This document shows positions 26,251-37,912 of a stretch of DNA of 64,000 nucleotides, piece by piece (the stretch's first letter is position 1; the number at the start of each line of letters is the position of its first letter). Source of the stretch: Sphagnum magellanicum (lineage: Eukaryota > Streptophyta > Sphagnopsida > Sphagnales > Sphagnaceae); assembly GCA_021904315.1 (NCBI GenBank), contig CM038920.1, forward strand, positions 12,648,001-12,712,000, in the 5' to 3' direction. The notes beneath the pieces were generated by a model. The model did no database searches and was not told where the DNA came from. It was given only the letters and a program-made list of their open reading frames with translations. Position numbers and translations under genes: made by a program.

Positions 26251-29200
26251 GATATTGGAAAGTTTGAATTGTTTTTTCCTAGTGACCAAGGAAGTTTTCA
26301 AACCCATGTACCTTTGACAACAACCCACTAGGAGGAATTTTGAGAGGTAGTTTGAGATTAATTTTAAACATAGGTTTCCAAGTATGTTTGCCTTTGTAGA
26401 CTATGTGCAATATAGATGGAAGAATTGCCCAATAACATGATCCTTTAAATTTTTTAACAAAAATAACAACTATAGTATCATCTTGGAAGCCATCATAGAT
26501 CAAAAACTTTGGTTTTGGCATGTTCATTTTAAATTTCTAGGTGGGAATAAAATCTTTTGAACTATTCACCTTTGATTGTTGACTTGTGGAGTGATATAGG
26601 CAACAATCTTGGGTTTCAAGTGAATAGGAATCCATATTCAAGGTACTACCTATTGGTCAATAGTATCTACTTTCATTGGTCAATATTCCAACAAATTATA
26701 TACAAACCCCAAGACAAAAAAAAGAAAGCACTACACACAACAACATGAAATGGTGCAAAAAAATGTTGAATGAAGCCTTGGGGTCTTACATAATCGATTT
26801 GCAATTATCCAAAACCTTTTTAGTCCTAGAAACTAGGATAGGAACATAGTTTCAAATATTATCTTTGTGTGTGTTACCATTCATAAGTTAATAATAGAAG
26901 ATGAGGAAAGTGAAGGTTTAGAACCATGTTTTGATGCAACCAACATTTACATAAGGTGAAGGCTCTTTCTTTTGAGAACAAAAATGACACTCAAGAAATA
27001 AAAAATGGAAATATGCACTTTAGACTGAACAAAAATTTCATTGATCATCTATGGACTATAAAAGGATAATTTGATTTCACATTTAAATAAACATTGAACT
27101 TGCTTCAAATTTTATCTTTTTCATATTTTTTGATAGCTTCAAATTTCTACTCATGTGTTTCACATTTCTTTTATGCAATATTTTGAGTTTGATGCTATTT
27201 ACAATTTTTTTTTTACATGTGCATCATTTTTCAAATCAATGTTGTTTGGTAAATGGGTTGCAATAGTTGCAAATTTGGTAGTTGAAATTAATGGAGGCAT
27301 TGGAGTTGGGCAAGTTGCAACACTTGAAGCATGAGCTTGCAACTTTTTGAGCTCCTTGGTCTTTTGGAGTTAGAATTATCCACAAGCTTCTTGCAACACT
27401 AATGATCATTGATGCTTTTGACATTGTGAAGAGAACCATCATGTTTTGATTTCCCTAATCATGGTCTTTTTTATTGTGACAATTGCCATGCTTATTATGG
27501 CCATTGGTTGGACCTTGGCAATGCATTTGTTCATGCATTGGATTATTTTATTATTTTTAATTGCCTTTTTGCTTTGTGGTCACTTTTGATGCAAACCCAA
27601 TATTGAATGGTTTAATATTTACTATTTTTATTTCATTTTTGTCAACTTCAAAGATGGCATCAAGTGTAGTTGCTCTTTTGAACTTCAAGGGCATAATTGT
27701 TCACTTGGTTTTGTAATAATACACATCACCCCAACATGGCATGTCATTTAATATCAACCATCAATGTATAAACATGAAACTTAAGTTTTGTGTGTGGTTC
27801 ATTTTGTATTGTTCTAATGCCTTATGTAAGGTGTCATCTATGGTTGTTCCAATTTCACATGACCAAAAGCTCCAACAAATTTGTTGATTCATGTTTGATA
27901 ATCCTTCATTTGTTTCTAAGCACCTTGAAAGCCTTTTCGTACAATTACTAGGAAGTTGATTATTATAGTAGTGTGTGTAAACCTTGTCTTATAATGTTGA
28001 ATTTTTATGACCATTTCTTGTGATTGGATCTTGAGATATTTGCAAAAATAAACAAGCAAGTTATTCATTTTCTTTTGAGACAATTTTTTTTCTTTTCTTC
28101 TTCAAACTATCCAAAATAGCAAAAACAATATCCCAAAGTGTGAATGACATCATAAATGTTGCACCATCAGACCAATACTGTCAATAAAAACAAGTGAAAG
28201 GGATTGTATGTTATTACAAATTATGGAGTTGGGGAAAGAAATTTGTAGTCCCCAACTAGGCTTTTGAAGTAGTGCATCAATAGTGAGGTGCCCAACAAGA
28301 GTGGTGGTGAACAACCTTGAGAAGTGTCATTGGAAGGATTTTTCATGTGAACATTGGAAATGGCCTTAATGTCTATTTGTATGGACAAGTTTTTTTTTTT
28401 ATATTCCATTTCACCAGGATATGAATATCAATAATTACATTCACCTTATAGGAGTTTTCGTCATATATCCAAATTTGATTGTGATCTTGTTTTGAAATTC
28501 ATTGCAAACACATTCAAAATTGTCATCATGGACTATTTCAAACATGTTTATGAACATAAGGTAAGAAGGGCAAGTAGGTGAACAGGTAAATAAATGCATG
28601 TGGGTGAAAGCATGATAAAGTACGCCAATTGATGATCCTTATTAACAAGTAAATAGATTTGGAATCTTTTGTATTTAAAGCATTTTAGTCATGCCATAAA
28701 TTTTGGGGTGTACTTATCATATTAAATAAACCATATGTGATCATTCTTAATGTATATTATTACTATCACTAATTTATTTATTTATTGAAAGTTTATTACT
28801 TTGGCTAATATTGCACATTTTCCAAATCAAACAATTCAAATGATGTTTTACTAATGTTTAAGCCATTATGTACTTTGATACACATTTTCTGGAATTTGAA
28901 TTATTGGATTATGACAATGTGAAGCTCCTCAAAAGTAAGTTTTCCATTAATTCAAATTTGGCATCCAAAACATGTTTTTTATTATGATACTAAAGTGCAT
29001 TGCATGCGTTTGATTCATTAAATCATGCCCCAAACCCTTTCAAAATGTAACATATGGATGAAATTTTCAAATAAATTTTTTTTAACCTACTTTCAATCTA
29101 CTTTCTCACAACATGACAAATTGGCAAATTTTGCAAAGTAAATTGAAAGTAAGCTTTTAAAAAGGTTGATACAACATTTGAAACTTCCAAAAACTTCAAC

Positions 29201-32145
29201 ATATCACATTTGATGCCCTCATGTAGTTCAAAAAGACAATATCATAAGGCATCACCTACTTTCTTATCTACTTGTCACAAATTTGTGTTTTTTTACCCAT
29301 GGAGACTATTTTTTGGTATGTTTTAACATGCTTTCACCCATGTAAAGGGTTAATAGTTTAGAGGGCAAATATGTAGTCAAAGATAAATAGATATATGTAG
29401 ATGGTTTAATTGTAGGTAAAGGCAAGTGCATGGTTAGCACATGAATAAGGGCACATAGGTCTTTAATAGGTCTAGGGCCATTTGTTGATTTATTTTGTTT
29501 TATTACGTGGTAGGAAAAAAATAATGAAAATGGTTTTCAATCTCCATGAACTTCATCACATATTTCTTACCTTTTAATTCATTTGACCTTGTATTGGTGG
29601 TGGTAAACCAATTGAAAAATATGGTTAATTATATTCATTGACAAAACACTAATTGACAAAATAAGAATAAAAATATATTTAGTTCATGTTTTTCAAAATA
29701 TTAGTGTCCCTAAGGATATCATTAAAAAAATTATGGACCTTAATTTGCTTCCAAGTTTTGAAAGAGCATATATATCACCTATTCTTGCTCACTAGGTCTT
29801 TAAGCTGTTTCAAAAGGTTCTTTGAATGGTGGGCCATAAAAAAACTTTCTTGAAATTATTCTCAAACAAACATAAATGGAAATAATTTCCCTTCTTTCAT
29901 CACTTTTAATTGTTTTTGACAATAAATATGGGATCTTATTTTATTTATTTATTTATTTAATTTTATGTTTTTTGTCCTTTCATGACGTTATAATTAAAGG
30001 ATATAATAGACTTTAAGATTTTTGGATAAAAATTGTAAATAACATTTCATTACCAAATTTGATTACCAAAACCCATCATCAAATTTCATTATTGAAAATC
30101 ACTAGTGGATTTTAGAATTGAAATTTGTTATAAAAAATATATTACTAAAAACTATATCTTATCTTTAGAAGCAAAATTTTAATGATGAGTTGCTAACTAT
30201 TAGTTAAGATTTTTTGGTGGTATATAATGTTAGGTATAATCATTTTTGGAGTAGGTTCAAGAAATTAGTTATTTTCAAGGTAATCATCGTTTTGAGGATC
30301 ATATTCCCATCATTGTTTTGAGGTACTTAGGTGTAGGGTTTCTTTTTGTGAGCAACATATCTTATCATTATACTTTGATGTGAAGAAATTGAATTTTATT
30401 CTTGAAATTGTCATCTCAACTACAATTTTGGGGTTTTTCTTTCGAAATATTTCCTTCACAAAATTGAATGTTTAGAATTTCCAAATTGTTACAAAGGTTG
30501 TTATGGATTTTGTCACCATAAAAAATTGGTAGTCTATTTGTACTACCATAAGCATAACTTCTTGTCATTGATTATTTGTCATTTCAATGTTGTAAGAAGT
30601 TTATTTCACTCTTTATTCCTAATTTTTTTAATGTCCAAACTCGGAACATATTCGATGGCCCTACCAATTATGAAGTAAAAGAAGGTCCATTGGTAACAAA
30701 GTTTTTTTGTACATTATATTTTTGTTACCTTGTCTTTTTTTTGTAAGCTAATGCACAAGTAGTATTTGAATTAATGAACATGTGAACTTGTGAATAGATG
30801 AACAAATGAACATGGTACCCTATACAAAGTTTGAATTTTCCTAGCTATTTCTATTCATTAAATTGGTTAGTGACTATTAGAAACTTTTGAACTATTTAAA
30901 TACTACAATAGGAGAGAAGATTGTTAAGGGTAGAAATTCCTAAGCTAATTAGTGTCATTAACATCCTAGTAACTAATTAGTTAATATTTGTAGATTTACT
31001 TACCATCTTTTATTTATTTAGGGGATGAAGTTAACGGGGTGGTTAGTTTTTGAGGATAATGATTGCTATTCAATCAACTAATGGGATGTGTGGAAGAGAT
31101 TAGTGTAAGGAGAAGAAGATAAGTGTGGTGAGCAACCTTTTTTAGTTCCTTATTTATTCTTTGAGGAGGAAGAAGAAAGATTGTAATCATTTTCAAGGTA
31201 GCATGGTAGGATGAGATATGGAAAGGTTAGGAGAGTTGGTAAAATAACCATGTTGTATTTGGTGTTGTGTAATGGAAAATAATTGAAAGTTGTGTGGAAT
31301 TAAATGCATTACTTCTTCATGTTTGTACTAACTTCTAGGAAGGTAGGGAAAATACTTTTGTCTTAGTTGATATAAAATATTAATTTCTTAGTTTGATTCT
31401 TCTATTTTTTTGCAACGAAAGTATTTTCTATACTTACTATTAGAGTATGAAAGTAGGGTTGCTACCACTAGAGAGTAGTAGCATGAAAATAACCATTGGA
31501 CTTAATGGTTGTAGAAGGTAGATTGATATTGTAGATGTTAGGCAATAGTTATAATAGGTCTATGGATATTGCACATAGTAAGCAACAACTACAAGAGGTC
31601 TACAAGTGTTATGGTTCTTTTTTGAAGTCTATAGAAGATTGTAGGTGCAACATGATGGTAATTGTTATAAAACGATAGTTGCTACATGATGGTTTCACTT
31701 TCATGTTTTTCCATTTTTCTTTTTATTTTATTTTATTCAACAACCTTTTCCTTGATGGCAACTAGGTTGCTAGATACTATGGTTTTTCAAGGATGAAGAA
31801 CCATCATTACGATCATCATTACTATGAAAACACTATGAAAAAATGGGTGTTTTGCAATTGGGCTTACAATTTAGTTTTTGAGTTGCACCATTTGTAACTC
31901 ACTTGATTTTTACACCCAAACAAGTTGCATGAATTGCAAGAAATGCAATTAACCATATATACAATCTCATTCTAATGTAACTCATTGCAATTTAGTCACA
32001 ACAACTCCTTTTCAATTATTATGCAACTCCTCTATGATTACAACTACAATGTCATGATGACATCATTTTTCATTCATTCATTAAAATTTTAACACATGGC
32101 ATTATGAAAAAAATTTGGTGAATTTATTTTGAAATATTGATATCA
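26251..32145. other. AT-rich intergenic DNA
   Basis: About 5.9 kb in which I recognise no gene. Reading frames are short and low in complexity. Direct ATTT-type repeats occur near 29940-29960. It ends at the target-site duplication of the CACTA element. Confidence 0.55.
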
Positions 32146-32148
32146 ATT
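32146..32148. repeat. Left target-site duplication (ATT)
   Basis: The three bases ATT directly precede the left CACTA terminus and are repeated directly after the right terminus at 40049-40051. A 3-bp duplication is the hallmark of CACTA (EnSpm/CMC) insertion. Confidence 0.85.
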
Positions 32149-32177
32149 CACTACTAGGAAAGTGTGGTGTAGTTCAC
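32149..32177 (+). repeat. CACTA left terminal inverted repeat
   Basis: Begins CACTACTAGGA and ends AGTTCAC. It pairs with the reverse complement of 40021-40048. The core CACTA plus the next six bases is identical at the two ends; mismatches and a one-base gap fall in the middle. Confidence 0.9.
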
Positions 32178-32310
32178 TACGCTATTTCACTATGCAACCA
32201 TAAAAGTGAATTAAGTTCACTGTAATTTCACTACCCTTACCTTCATTGGTGAAAATGGTTCACTATATGGTGTAAATGTTTACTAAGGGTGAAGTTTGTT
32301 TACTAGGTTT
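32173..32310 (+). repeat. CACTA left subterminal repeats
   Basis: At least five near copies of a 7-base word TTCACTA (also TTCACTG) occur within about 140 bases, on both strands. In CACTA elements such clusters bind the TNPA-type protein. The matching cluster is near the right end. Confidence 0.7.
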
Positions 32311-32865
32311 GTTTTTTTAACATTATTAAAATGATTATTGAAAAATCTTTAGTTAATTGGGTTCAGGGCATCAATAAATTACTTAGTTAAATGTGCATAT
32401 TTTATGTATATATTCCCATTTCAAGCATTGATCATGTGTTTGATGATTATTTCCACCTACATTTTTACTCTTGCTTTTGGGGGAGGGAAAAATTATGGAT
32501 GTGGTGGAAAAATAATGGCTTGACTTTCTTGTCCATGATATTATGGTAGCATGCAAAAGACAAAACCACTCATTCCCATGTGGGACACAATAAAATATGA
32601 AGCTTTTAAATCCTTAAGTTGTGAGATGTCCAACATATGCCAGGTCCACATTGAACTTTTGATGATGCACCAAATACATGTGTGAATGTGGACTAGCTAA
32701 GGCCATAGCCAAAATCACTACATGTTTGTTTTTCCTGCATAAACAGTAGGTTCAACATGGGTATTCAGTTGAGGTAAGTATTGTTGAGAGTCTAGATGCT
32801 GGCCATCATTTGTGAACATGCGAAACACAACATGCTTAGTGATTCTAACACAATAGGCCTCCTCG

Positions 32866-33040
32866 GGCCAGCAGCCCTTACATACATGTAGAATGGGCTT
32901 GGTAGGCCTAGCCCTTATGTACTGTGGAATAGGACTGGTTGGGCTAGCCCTTATGTACTATGGAGCAAGCTTCAGAGGGCCGAGCTTCATACTATGGAAC
33001 CAAGCCTCATAGAGCCAGCCCATATTTACTATGGAATGGG
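32866..33040 (+). repeat. Minisatellite, period about 36 bp
   Basis: About five imperfect units built around 'tagcccttatgtactatgga' can be followed from about 32870 to 33035, at spacings of roughly 34-38 bases. It sits inside the CACTA element between the left subterminal region and the kinase fragment. Internal minisatellites of this type are common in CACTA elements. Confidence 0.7.
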
Positions 33041-33431
33041 TATGCTTTGCAAAGCACTTGCATGATTGGCAAACCCATTAATGCTTCGATTCTCCTGTAG
33101 GAGGGGCATGGAATCTTTTTACTTCCAACAAGCTATAAGTTCTGCCCACTGAAATAAAGGCCCCAAAGGAACTCCAGGAAACAGAAAATAACACAATGAT
33201 ACTGGCAGAATTGACAAATATCCAACCACTTCAGTGCCTCAATTGGAGTTGGCATTTTCTTCTCACTGATTTTCTCATATTTCTACTTCTCAGTCCCTGC
33301 CTTTTTAACCTTTGCCAGGATAGACTGGCACAACCAACAACAGTAAAAGTGTTTCAAAGAAAACATCTATCATTGCAATAAAATCAACATCTTAGATGAA
33401 ATTAGAAGAAAAAAACTTGGAACACACTAAC

Positions 33432-34670
33432 CTGCCCCGCAAGTAGTACATGAGCACATAGCCCAGAGACTCCAAGTCATCCTTTCTGCTTTGTTCTGAG
33501 AAACATACAAGCATCCATTATGGATAAATTGAGGTGAAACTTGTCACAGAGAACATCATTCTCAATCATACAACAAGTTCCTCAAAGAAGACTATTATTC
33601 AACTAGAAAAAAAGAATATTTTGAACAAGTTCAACATGGTTCCAACTGACCAATCCCAAGTTGTGTATTAATGCTGGCATAGCGGACGGTTCCTGTTAAG
33701 TTCTTTTTCTCCTTGGAAACATGCAACTAAATTAATTTTAACCAACACACCAGGAATAGAAATAAGTATTGCCCAGGCTAAAGTTCAACCATAAATGTTA
33801 CATGTCAATGAACATAATGTGAACACACACATGCAGCAAAATCCATAGGCAAAAGCTGCCTATATCATCAGTGAGGTCATCAAACAAGTTCTACCAAATA
33901 GCAATTTGCAATTAACCCTGAAATAACCCTAACTTGTAAGGTATGTGTTGATGTGTTGTTGAATCACCATGCTTTTTGGCAAGACCAAAATCAATGACAT
34001 AAACCTGCAAAAAAACCAGTTCTCAGCAACTAACAGGAGTGCACCCACTCAGCTGCCCAGACGCCCATTCTAATACCAACTCAAAATATAAGACTGAATA
34101 TAACCGATGGACTGTGCTTTATTTGATACTTCAGCCAGTGCAACCTAATTTGCTCACCTCCCAAGCCCCATCAGGAAGTTATCAGGTTTGATATCTTAGT
34201 GAAGGAATCTTTTTGAGTGAACATACTCCACCCTATTGATCTGCAAGGGAAACATCACTTGAGGCCTACTATTTGCCAGTTCAGATGCTAAAATTTAACC
34301 CTCAAATTTCTCTACAAGCATTGGCATAAAATTTCAATAAAGGAAAGTTGCAACTTGATGCAGACCTAAGGAAATGCCAAACAATTTTCCGACAACAAGG
34401 CCACCAAAAATGTATAAAGGAACTAATCATCACAGGATTGAGATAGAAGTAAAGAGACTGCTGCAAATAACCTGCTAGTTGGTCTACCAACATGAGCATA
34501 GTTTTCAAGGATAATGTCCGATTGCAAAAGTTGAACAGATCTTCAAGACTTCACCCCAACAAATCAAGAACCAAAACATTGTAGTCCCCCTCTATCCCAA
34601 ACCACCTGATGTTTGGAATATCCCTGTTGGAGCATCACCACAATAGGATAGTCAAGACCAAATTTCTTGG
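33432..34670 (-). pseudogene. Casein kinase 1 fragment, introns retained, disabled
   Basis: Read on the minus strand, five exon remnants cover the middle of a CK1-type Ser/Thr kinase. 34470-34670 gives IPNIRWFGIEGDYNVLVLDL then, after a frameshift, SLEDLFNFCN. 34158-34240 gives the RVEYVHSK-to-DIKPDNFLMGLG catalytic loop. About 33940-34004 gives [20 protein letters not shown] (DFG). 33651-33711 gives NLTGTVRYASINTQLGIG. 33432-33495 gives [19 protein letters not shown]. Most exon edges still show AG and GT, so this is a genomic copy, not a retrocopy. It is disabled: the Arg codon of the HRD motif is a TAA stop (34196-34198), there is at least one frameshift near 34550, one codon (Phe of YFLRG) is missing, and the N-lobe start and the C-terminal half of the gene are absent. 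It lies wholly within the CACTA element, antisense to the other captured pieces. Confidence 0.88.
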
Positions 34671-35245
34671 TATAGTCACAAAATATCTATACAATTTCAG
34701 ATAAAATCCTAAAATAGTACTATAAAGCTAACCATTGCGTCAGTTCCAACCAAATCAAAACATACACAACAAGATGAGTGTAGTCATAACATTGTGAGTT
34801 TTACTGACAAAGTATCAACCATAATCTTTCATAAACCTAAACCCTGAACCCTAAACCCTAAACCTAAACCCTAAAACCTAAACCCTAAACCTGAAATTCA
34901 AGCATATTGAGCAATTGTGGTGCTAGATATTTGAGATCTTTCCTTCACATCCTAAAGCAATTGTGTGGCATTGCTTGCTAGCATTTTCAATTTGTGTGTT
35001 TGTGTGCCATTTGTGTTGTCCATGTTGCAACTATGAAGTCGGAGTAGGAGCATGAGTGAAGGAGTGAGCTTAATCAAGATCAAACAGTTGTTGAGCTTTT
35101 CAGGTGTGGAAATTTTGGTGAAGAAACAAAAAGAAGATGCCATGGAGGGAAGAGGAGGAGGAGCCACATGGATAGAGGAATGAGTGCTACTTGAGGAGGA
35201 CAGGGTTTGTAAGGAATTAAGAAAGCCATTTGAGCTGCCATGAAG
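34671..35245. other. Spacer between captured fragments
   Basis: Contains the telomere-like tract at 34833-34892 and otherwise no recognised coding sequence. The last 100 bases could include a degraded N-terminus of the PAT10-like copy (a frame reading DRVCKEL followed by a stop near 35233), but this is not secure. Confidence 0.4.
34833..34892 (-). repeat. Interstitial telomere-like tract (CCCTAAA)n
   Basis: About eight CCCTAAA / CCTAAA units, with variants such as CCCTGAA, occupy 60 bases. CCCTAAA is the complement of the plant telomere repeat TTTAGGG. It lies inside the CACTA element between the casein kinase and PAT10 fragments. Such short tracts can arise from repair of a double-strand break or act as telo-box promoter elements; the sequence does not decide between these. 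Confidence 0.9.
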
Positions 35246-35853
35246 CCAAATGAATGGCATCTGGGATGGGGGGTGAAGATAATGTGGGTGGTGGTGCATG
35301 TTGTGGGAGTGGGTGGCCTTCTTGTCCTTGACTCTGACCTATACCATCTGAGTGTTTCCTACTCATGGTGGGCAGCAGGCAGTACTACCTGCTGTTGTTG
35401 GCCACTGTGGTTCAGTATTATTGCACTGCAGGATCATCCCCTAGCTACTTAGCAGATTTGATAAATCAAGAGTATGACTTTGAAGCAAATGGAAGATTGG
35501 TGACAGATGATAGTGTAAGTGGGAAATTGGTTGCAGAAGCTAGGCAGAGTGTACAAGCATCTTCTGCAGATCCTGGTAGCAGTTGAGGGCTAGGTTGCTC
35601 CTCCTCCTCATCATCATCATCAAAAGGTGCAGGAACAAATGGTGATGGTTCACAAATTACACAAGCTAGTCCATTGCTTAGGAAGTCTTTTAATGTGAGG
35701 CGTGGGACTCCAAGTGTGTGTGATGGTCGACACTTGAGCAGGTCATTTGATATTCGCCATCCATCTGATGGCAGTACCATGCAGTGCCCATATTGCCATC
35801 TATGGCAGCCATTGAGGACTAAACACTGCCATGATTGTGACAAGTGTGTACTG
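35246..35853 (+). pseudogene. PAT10-like protein S-acyltransferase, N-terminal part
   Basis: This encodes the front half of a DHHC-family palmitoyltransferase that resembles plant PAT10. A membrane segment (IMWVVVHVVGVGGLLVLDSD) is followed, after a +1 frame change near 35340-35365, by QYYLLLLATVVQYYCTAGSS, a low-complexity Ser region, and the start of the Cys-rich domain (CPYCHLWQPLRTKHCHDCD). There are no introns across this span, which suggests a processed copy, although I do not know the exon map of the parent gene. Damage: the frameshift, and an in-frame TGA at 35584-35586 (possibly from CGA by CpG decay). Homology stops abruptly after 'CVL' at 35853, just before where QFDHHC should follow, because the amidohydrolase segment begins there. 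The remainder of the gene resumes at about 37525. Confidence 0.85.
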
Positions 35854-36011
35854 CGTTCCTGGTCCTATGGACGCGAAGATCCAGAGAAGAATATGCTGTG
35901 AACCTTGGACCTCGACACCCATTTGCACCTTCTTCCTCTCGACCTCGAGATCCACTTGCACCTTCTTCCTCTCAACCCATTTGCACAAAGAAGAAGAAGA
36001 AGACGAAGGCA
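35854..36011 (+). other. Leader of the captured amidohydrolase with a 33-bp tandem duplication
   Basis: Sequence between the PAT10 break and the amidohydrolase ATG. It holds two 33-base units in perfect register (35908-35940 and 35941-35973, starting 'gacctcga') plus a partial third, then a GAA-rich stretch. It is probably the parent gene's 5' UTR and was carried along with the coding exons. The PAT10 frame read through this point stops at 35899-35901. Confidence 0.5.
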
Positions 36012-37496
36012 ATGGAGAAGAAGGAGGATGAGGCGGTTTTGGAAGGCGAAGAAGCCGCTGAAGAAACAAGGCTGCTGCTACACAGTGCATGTATAGTGAC
36101 CATGGGTCCTGATGCCGCAGTTTACAAGGACGGAGCTCTGCTCATCACTGGTGGCAACATCACTGCAATCGGCAAAACGGAAGCGATGCTGGCGCAGTAT
36201 GGATCATCATCCCAAGTACATGATTTGTCAGGTCGCTGGATTCTACCTGGTAAAAAGCTTCAACACCCATCATCAAAATCCCATCACAAACTCTGCTCCT
36301 TTTTGTCTTGAAGCATCTCTGTTGAAGCATCAGCAAGCTTGAAGGAAGCTGAGAATTCTTAAGACACAAATCTGCTTCCATTCTTAAAGACCATCAGTCT
36401 AAAGCTTTTTTCAAATCTCTTCCCAGAGAAAGTGGCAGAGAATCAACCAGACAAGAGACCACAGGGATCCTGTCTGTGTGGAACTTTGAGTGATGATGCT
36501 GATGATGATGCCCAGTCTCTGATGATGAAGAAGTGCAAGAAGACCTCTTTCTGATTTTCAATTCTTGGGTTGCAAGAGAGACTTGGCAGGGTTGATCAAC
36601 ACACATGTGCATACTTCACAACAACTCGGCCGAGGGATTGCTGATGACGTTGACTTGCTCACCTGGTTGCATGGTCGCATCTGGCCATATGAGTCACACA
36701 TGACAGAGGAGGATTCCTATCTCTCCACATTACTCTGTGGCATTGAGCTTATCCACTCTGGGGTAGGCACCCCAACTCCACAGCTCTTATACATAGAGAG
36801 CATTTAGAATAAACATATTATTCCTTGAGCTCTGGCTGCATCAGATCTTTATCAAGGAATATGTGGAGCCATTGATGCAGCTAGTTTGTACAGGTGTTGG
36901 GATGTGGCAGAGCTTTCTTTTCATATGGTGTGTGGATGTTGTTGGGGTGGTGGTCAGGTGACATGTTTTGCAGAAGCAGGCGGACAACATGTACCAGGAA
37001 TGGCCCGTGCAGTTCAGAGACTTGGAATTCGTGCTTGTCTTGCACGCTCAACTATGGACAGTGGAGAAGGATTGCCTAAACTATGGGCTGCAGAGACCAC
37101 AGATTCCTATTTGCAGGTCAGAGATCTGTCATGGTTATTCCATGTTTGTAACATCCCATGATCCTTGCTTGGTTTACACTTTGTATGTCAATCGGTCAGG
37201 ATTTTAGTTAAAGATTGAATGGATACTCTTCATCATCTTGCTGGCATGATGATGATGTTTTGTTCCAGAAATCCCTTCATGAAAAATGAGTTGAGAATAT
37301 CAGGGCTTGCTTACTTGCTTGCTTGTGGTGGGATATGGATGTGCAGATTTAGGAAGATCTGTTTGAACAGTATCATGGAAGTGCTAGAGGTCGTATCAGA
37401 ATCTGGTATGGACTTCGCCAAATTCTGAATGTTTTAGACTCTCTGTTGCTCAGAACTAAAGCTGCAGCTGATAAGCATAAAACTGGTATCCACATG
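36012..37496 (+). pseudogene. ATZ/TRZ-type amidohydrolase, 5' half with introns
   Basis: Four exons encode 238 residues of an amidohydrolase in the ATZ/TRZ group (5-methylthioadenosine/S-adenosylhomocysteine deaminase-like or hydroxyatrazine ethylaminohydrolase-like; the substrate cannot be told). Exons: 36012-36249, 36590-36762, 36958-37116, 37353-37496. All are bounded by AG/GT and in consistent phase, with no stop or frameshift. The first metal-binding pair of the TIM-barrel is present in NTHVHTSQQ (His85, His87), followed by the family blocks DVDLLTWLHGRIWPYE and VTCFAEAGGQHVPGMARAV. The last exon ends at GIHM with a GT donor. The expected continuation (HVAE..., carrying the next metal ligand) and the whole C-terminal half are missing: about 28 bases into the intron the PAT10 copy resumes. 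Family members are usually about 450 residues, so this is a truncated capture and cannot be an active enzyme. Lack of internal damage suggests recent capture. Confidence 0.85.
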
Positions 37497-37524
37497 GTGA
37501 CTATCTTCCACCCCCACCTCTGCT

Positions 37525-37912
37525 GGTCATGTGGACCATAATTGTGTATTTTTCCGCCTTCAATAGAAGCAGTACAGGGAATTGGTTGTTGCAGGATTTA
37601 TTCGTGCTGATTATCATCATTGCTCTCACTACAACTGAAGCATTTCTGATTACCCTTCTTGCATTTCACAGCTACTTGATTATGACCAACCAGACAACAT
37701 ATGAGCTCACAAGACGGAAACGCATTCCATACCTCAAAGGTCTGCCAGACAAAGCGCATCCCTTCAGTAAAGGCCTTAAGGCTAATGTATACTCTTTCTG
37801 CTCAACATCAAGGTCTGAGTACCCAATATATGTGCTCCCAAGCCCTGAAGAGTTAGAGGCAAGGGCTCACTCATCATCATGCTTGGAGCGCCAATTCTGT
37901 AGCTGTTGCTAA
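37525..37912 (+). pseudogene. PAT10-like protein S-acyltransferase, C-terminal part
   Basis: Continuation of the copy that breaks at 35853. It starts at about residue WTIIVYF, then has a transmembrane helix (LFVLIIIIALTTTEAFLITL), the conserved cytosolic motif HSYLIMTNQTTYELTRRKR (the TTxE motif of DHHC enzymes) and the PAT10-type tail ending in a Cys pair and TAA at 37910-37912. It is uninterrupted over 387 bases with no intron. Compared with the family, about 31 residues between the two parts are gone, namely the DHHC catalytic motif and the following CIGxxNHxxF segment. The two parts are in the same orientation and order, which fits insertion of the amidohydrolase segment with loss of about 93 bases. 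Confidence 0.87.
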
